In this document: in pieces, positions 60,808-64,000 of the stretch
How the letters are laid out: each line of letters begins with the position of its first letter
Numbering within the stretch: position 1 is the stretch's first letter
From: Arenibacter sp. ARW7G5Y1
GTDB taxonomy: Bacteria > Bacteroidota > Bacteroidia > Flavobacteriales > Flavobacteriaceae
Direction: 5' to 3'
DNA: 64,000 bases
NCBI RefSeq assembly: GCF_003201775.1
Contig: NZ_QJJZ01000006.1
Coordinates: 1 to 64,000, forward strand
Translations under genes and position numbers: made by a program
Notes under the pieces: generated by a model
Told to the model about the DNA's origin: nothing
What the model saw: only the letters and a program-made list of their open reading frames with translations
The model's database searches: none

Positions 60808-61917
60808 ATGTTAAAGTCAATATTGAACTTAAGTAAGACCAAAATGGAAAACATATTAAAAAACATAGACAACCAGACGCTCATTTACGCTACTGGCACA
60901 TTCGTCCTTTTGGCTATTCTTTACATCATCACGTATTTTACCCTGCGCAAACTGGGGAGTAATCCAAAATATCTCATTCCCAAAGATGCCATGAAAAGAG
61001 TGAGCATGCCACTTTTTATACTATTCCTCTCCCTTTTGGTCCGTTCAAAATCACTTCATACCCTATTGTACCTCAACGATTATAGCTTTGTTATTAGAAA
61101 GACCAGCACTTTAATGATTATATTTTCTATAACCTGGTTGATTTTGGTGGCTTTAAAAGTTGCCAAAAAATTGATTATCCAAAATTATGATGTAAAGACA
61201 TCCGACAATCTCAAGGCTCGAAAAATATATACCCAATTCAATATCCTGGAACGGATTTTTATCGTAGTGGTGGCGGTACTGGCTTTGGGGGCCGCCCTGA
61301 TGAGTTTTGATAGCATAAGGGAGATTGGACTTAGTCTTTTCGCTTCTGCAGGTGTGGCGGGTATTATCATAGGTTTCTCTGCACAGAAACTAATTGGAAG
61401 CATCTTGGCCGGAATCCAGATTGCCATTACCCAACCCATTAAATTTGATGATGTGGTGGTGGTGGAAGGCGAGTGGGGCCGGATTGAAGAAATTACACTG
61501 ACTTATGTAGTGATTAAGATTTGGGACAAAAGGCGGCTTATTGTCCCCACCACCTATTTTATAGAAAACCCCTTTCAGAATTGGACCAAAACATCGGCGG
61601 ATATTCTAGGTACTGTTTTTATACATACGGATTATCGTGTTCCTTTTGACAAACTGAGGGAAGAACTCACTAGGATATTGTCGTCCTCGGAATTGTGGGA
61701 TGGCAATGTAAACGTATTGCAAGTTACGGACGCCAAGGCCCAGAGTATTGAGATAAGGGCCTTAGTGAGCGCAGTGGACTCGGCCACTGCATGGGATCTA
61801 AGGGTTTTGGTACGGGAAAAACTAATTGGTTTTTTACAAGAGCATTATCCGGAAAGCCTACCACATACACGATTATACCTTAGCGATGATGCCCAGCCCA
61901 ACTCTTTTAAAAAGTAA
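60808..61917 (+). CDS. MscS-family mechanosensitive channel
   Basis: A 369-aa small-conductance channel protein with four TM helices (about 25-45, 65-85, 95-115 and 145-165). The pore helix and beta domain are typical: LFASAGVAGIIIGFSAQKLIGSILAGIQIAITQPIKFDD, VVVEGEWGRIEEITLTYVVIKIWDKRRLIVPTTYF, NWTKTS. It relieves turgor on osmotic downshock. The start may be ATG 60808 or ATG 60844 (MENILKNIDNQ, 12 residues shorter); the family does not decide between them. Confidence 0.92.
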   Translation: MLKSILNLSKTKMENILKNIDNQTLIYATGTFVLLAILYIITYFTLRKLGSNPKYLIPKDAMKRVSMPLFILFLSLLVRSKSLHTLLYLNDYSFVIRKTSTLMIIFSITWLILVALKVAKKLIIQNYDVKTSDNLKARKIYTQFNILERIFIVVVAVLALGAALMSFDSIREIGLSLFASAGVAGIIIGFSAQKLIGSILAGIQIAITQPIKFDDVVVVEGEWGRIEEITLTYVVIKIWDKRRLIVPTTYFIENPFQNWTKTSADILGTVFIHTDYRVPFDKLREELTRILSSSELWDGNVNVLQVTDAKAQSIEIRALVSAVDSATAWDLRVLVREKLIGFLQEHYPESLPHTRLYLSDDAQPNSFKK

Positions 61918-62039
61918 TCCACGGCCCCAATTGATTGGCACGAAAAATGATGCCTTAATACAAATAAAACGTTAATTATGCCCCAAGCCTTTATTCCTAT
62001 AAATTTTTAAAGCATTTTTAACAAAAATTTGGATTCGGT

Positions 62040-64000
62040 ATGCGCTTTTGTTTAGGTTTTCTTCTGCTATTCTTATCCTATGTCATCTCCGCCCAAGAAG
62101 AGAACAGCCTTTTATGGGAGATCTCCGGCAATAATCTACAGCAAACGTCCTATTTGTACGGTACCATGCATGTAAGTCAGAAAATAGCCTTCAGATTGGA
62201 CGACGTTTTTTACGAAGCTTTGGACAAAAGTGAAATTGTGGCCTTGGAATCGGACCCGGATAGTTGGTTGGAAGACTATGGAAAAATGCGTAGTGGCGGA
62301 GTTGGATATGGAACCGGCTTTATTACCAAGGGCTTTTATTTATATCCCTTTGCCATCAAAAACCCGACCAAGGAAACCGTGTCCTCTTACCTCTCCCTGG
62401 ACGATCGGTTAGTGAACAATATTCTCTACCGCACCAATGAAACTTCCCAAAACTTTGAAGAGGAAACCTATTTGGACATGTTTATTTATCAGGCGGGCAG
62501 AAAGTTTTCCAAACCCATAGTGGCCTTGGAAGATCTGGAAGAATCCAGCGCTTTGGTTGGTAGGGCCAATATGAATGCCATGAAACCCAAACCTGACGAA
62601 TGGCTTCAGAAAAAAATGCAGACCCAGGAGGTGATGTCACTTTTGCAGGACGCCTATAGGGAACGCAACATAAATCTTATAGATTCGCTTGACCAGGCCA
62701 TGTATACGGAGTATTACTTGCAAAACATGCTCTATGCCCGTAATAAAAATATGGTACTGAGATTAGATTCCTTAATGCAAACAGCAAAAGTGTTTACAGG
62801 TATTGGGGCCGCACACCTCCCTGGAAAAAATGGGGTAATACAACTGCTTAGGAACAAAGGGTACCAGGTGAAACCACTTACTTCCAGATTTTCCAACAAA
62901 GGACGGGCCCTAAAAGATTCCCTGGAAACCAAAATCCTGGACAATGAATATTACCTAAGAACTCCGGATGACGACCTTTTTAGTATTCTCCTACCCAATA
63001 AACTCTATCCCATAGCAGAATATACCAATACTACCTACGTATCTCCCGATTTGGCTAACGGTAGTTATCTTATGGTGAACCGCATCCCCACTTTCTCCTA
63101 TTTAAAAAAAGACTACACCTACAGCTTGGAAGATGTGGATAAACTGTTGTTCGAGAACATACCGGGCAAAATCCTTGAAAAAAGGAAAATAGAAAACGGG
63201 ATATATCCCGGATTGGATATTAAAAATCAGTTGAAAAATGGTGACTTTCAACGTTATCACATTTACATAACCCCATTGGAAATACTCATTTTCAAAATGA
63301 GCGGACACGGTGATTATGTAGTAAAACATTCCGATACCATTTTTAACAGTATACAATTCAAGTCGTTAGAAAAAAAACGAACGGTACTTTTTTCCCAATT
63401 CGATGATTTTGAAGTCGAAATGCCTCCTATATACAATTTTACCAATCGGAAGCGAAAAGGTAATAGATTTATTGAAGGTGTAGATCCCGAAACCTCCTCC
63501 TACTACTTTCTTAAAAAAGCTACTTTAAATGATTTTAATTTCATTGAAGAGGACACCTTTGAACTGAAACAAATACAAGCCCGATTTTTTGAAGACCTTA
63601 AGTTGAAACCTGAATATGGGCCTTATGACAATCAGAGTTTGACTTCTTCCGCCAACTTTAGCCCCAACGGAGCACAAAAGTTATATTTAAAGACTGTTAT
63701 TAGGAACAACCACTATTATCTCTTGGGCAGTGTTTGCAAGGATAGCACGGATGCCAAACATTTTTTCGATTCTTTTAAGGTAAGGCAACAGAAATATACC
63801 GAAGTGTTTAAAAAAATTCGGGATACTGCTTTGTTTTTTTCAACAGTCAGCCCTGTTGATCCTCCCAAATTTGTTGAAAACAGTAATAACTATTACGAAC
63901 GCCACAAAAAACCAAAACCTTACAGCGCATACACCAAGAAATCTGTTTATCAAAATAAAAATAACGAGGCTGTGCTTGTTACTGTTAATAAGGCCCATGA
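62040..64000 (+). CDS. TraB/GumN family protein, partial (3' end beyond the window)
   Basis: The reading frame is open from ATG 62040 to the right edge (653 codons visible). It has a signal peptide (MRFCLGFLLLFLSYVISAQ) and a TraB/GumN domain: LLWEISGNNLQQTSYLYGTMHVS (the GTxH motif), LDDVFYEALDKSEIVALESDP, GIGAAHLPGKNGVIQLLRNKGY. A long C-terminal region of unknown fold follows. Some TraB-family members are metal-dependent hydrolases; the flavobacterial large forms have no known substrate. It has no clear promoter in the 122 bp after the MscS gene. Confidence 0.87.
   Translation, partial: MRFCLGFLLLFLSYVISAQEENSLLWEISGNNLQQTSYLYGTMHVSQKIAFRLDDVFYEALDKSEIVALESDPDSWLEDYGKMRSGGVGYGTGFITKGFYLYPFAIKNPTKETVSSYLSLDDRLVNNILYRTNETSQNFEEETYLDMFIYQAGRKFSKPIVALEDLEESSALVGRANMNAMKPKPDEWLQKKMQTQEVMSLLQDAYRERNINLIDSLDQAMYTEYYLQNMLYARNKNMVLRLDSLMQTAKVFTGIGAAHLPGKNGVIQLLRNKGYQVKPLTSRFSNKGRALKDSLETKILDNEYYLRTPDDDLFSILLPNKLYPIAEYTNTTYVSPDLANGSYLMVNRIPTFSYLKKDYTYSLEDVDKLLFENIPGKILEKRKIENGIYPGLDIKNQLKNGDFQRYHIYITPLEILIFKMSGHGDYVVKHSDTIFNSIQFKSLEKKRTVLFSQFDDFEVEMPPIYNFTNRKRKGNRFIEGVDPETSSYYFLKKATLNDFNFIEEDTFELKQIQARFFEDLKLKPEYGPYDNQSLTSSANFSPNGAQKLYLKTVIRNNHYYLLGSVCKDSTDAKHFFDSFKVRQQKYTEVFKKIRDTALFFSTVSPVDPPKFVENSNNYYERHKKPKPYSAYTKKSVYQNKNNEAVLVTVNKAH

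Noticed and set aside
1-64000. tRNA, rRNA, CRISPR, IS element, prophage or secondary-metabolite cluster
   Set aside because: No cloverleaf, spaced repeat array, transposase, integrase, phage structural gene or megasynthase was seen on either strand.

Overview
The window looks like the chromosome of a flavobacterium (Bacteroidota, probably a marine Flavobacteriaceae). The evidence is a SusC/SusD pair, DUF3078 and DUF3109 proteins, a PA0069-type radical SAM protein, a Pit transporter fused to a PhoU-like tail, a LytS/LytTR pair with TPRs, promoter-like TAnnTTTG boxes, weak Shine-Dalgarno signals and AT-rich DNA. I saw no rRNA, tRNA, CRISPR array, IS element or prophage. About 60 genes are supported. 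The last one (TraB/GumN family, from 62040) runs off the right edge.

Layout. 1-5.0 kb: a MORN/YwqK-like secreted protein and a susD-susC pair, all on the minus strand. 5.2-9.4 kb: aspS, a CLC protein with CBS domains, a small membrane protein and a cold-shock protein. 9.4-14.8 kb: a lipoprotein, tadA, then dxs-DUF3078 facing dgt. 14.9-19.4 kb: a phosphate module of OprO/OprP-type porin, Pit-PhoU fusion and LolA-like protein. A candidate Pho box, a terminator hairpin and a 16-bp inverted repeat lie in front of the porin. 19.5-21.6 kb: yicC-gmk-nadD. 21.7-34.6 kb: an oxidative glycoside (3-keto-sugar) catabolic island. 35.0-39.1 kb: nrdB, nrdA and a 30-aa membrane peptide. 39.1-40.6 kb: a gene-poor stretch with a decayed AraC-type gene and one small secreted peptide. 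40.6-50.5 kb: LytTR regulator and TPR kinase, DUF3109, MarC, S41 protease, dCMP deaminase, HupE/UreJ, TerB-DnaJ protein, bacilliredoxin, acyltransferase and HD hydrolase. 50.6-64 kb: radical SAM protein, a frameshifted secreted protein, a large secreted protein, enoyl-CoA hydratase, NtrY-like kinase, hemJ, TspO-like protein, MATE pump, hemH, MscS channel and the partial TraB/GumN gene.

The most coherent system is the 22.0-34.6 kb island. It has two GMC flavoenzymes with a Cys-x5-Cys-x3-Cys iron-sulfur signature, a gluconate-2-dehydrogenase-subunit-3-like partner with a twin-arginine/lipobox leader, two DUF1080 (3-keto-disaccharide hydrolase family) lipoproteins, three sugar-isomerase TIM barrels, a Gfo/Idh/MocA oxidoreductase and an MFS permease. 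Together they suggest an 'oxidise at C3, cleave, import, re-reduce' route for glycosides. Both divergent promoter regions in the island carry perfect inverted repeats that could be operators.

The phosphate module is the most interesting regulatory locus. The short leader of the porin mRNA is exactly complementary to a stretch about 110 nt upstream that ends in an intrinsic terminator, as expected of an adjacent base-pairing sRNA or an attenuator. Two small genes (34.6 and 51.9 kb) and the AraC remnant are each interrupted by what looks like a single-base indel, in homopolymers in the two small genes. These could be real decay, slippage switching or assembly error.
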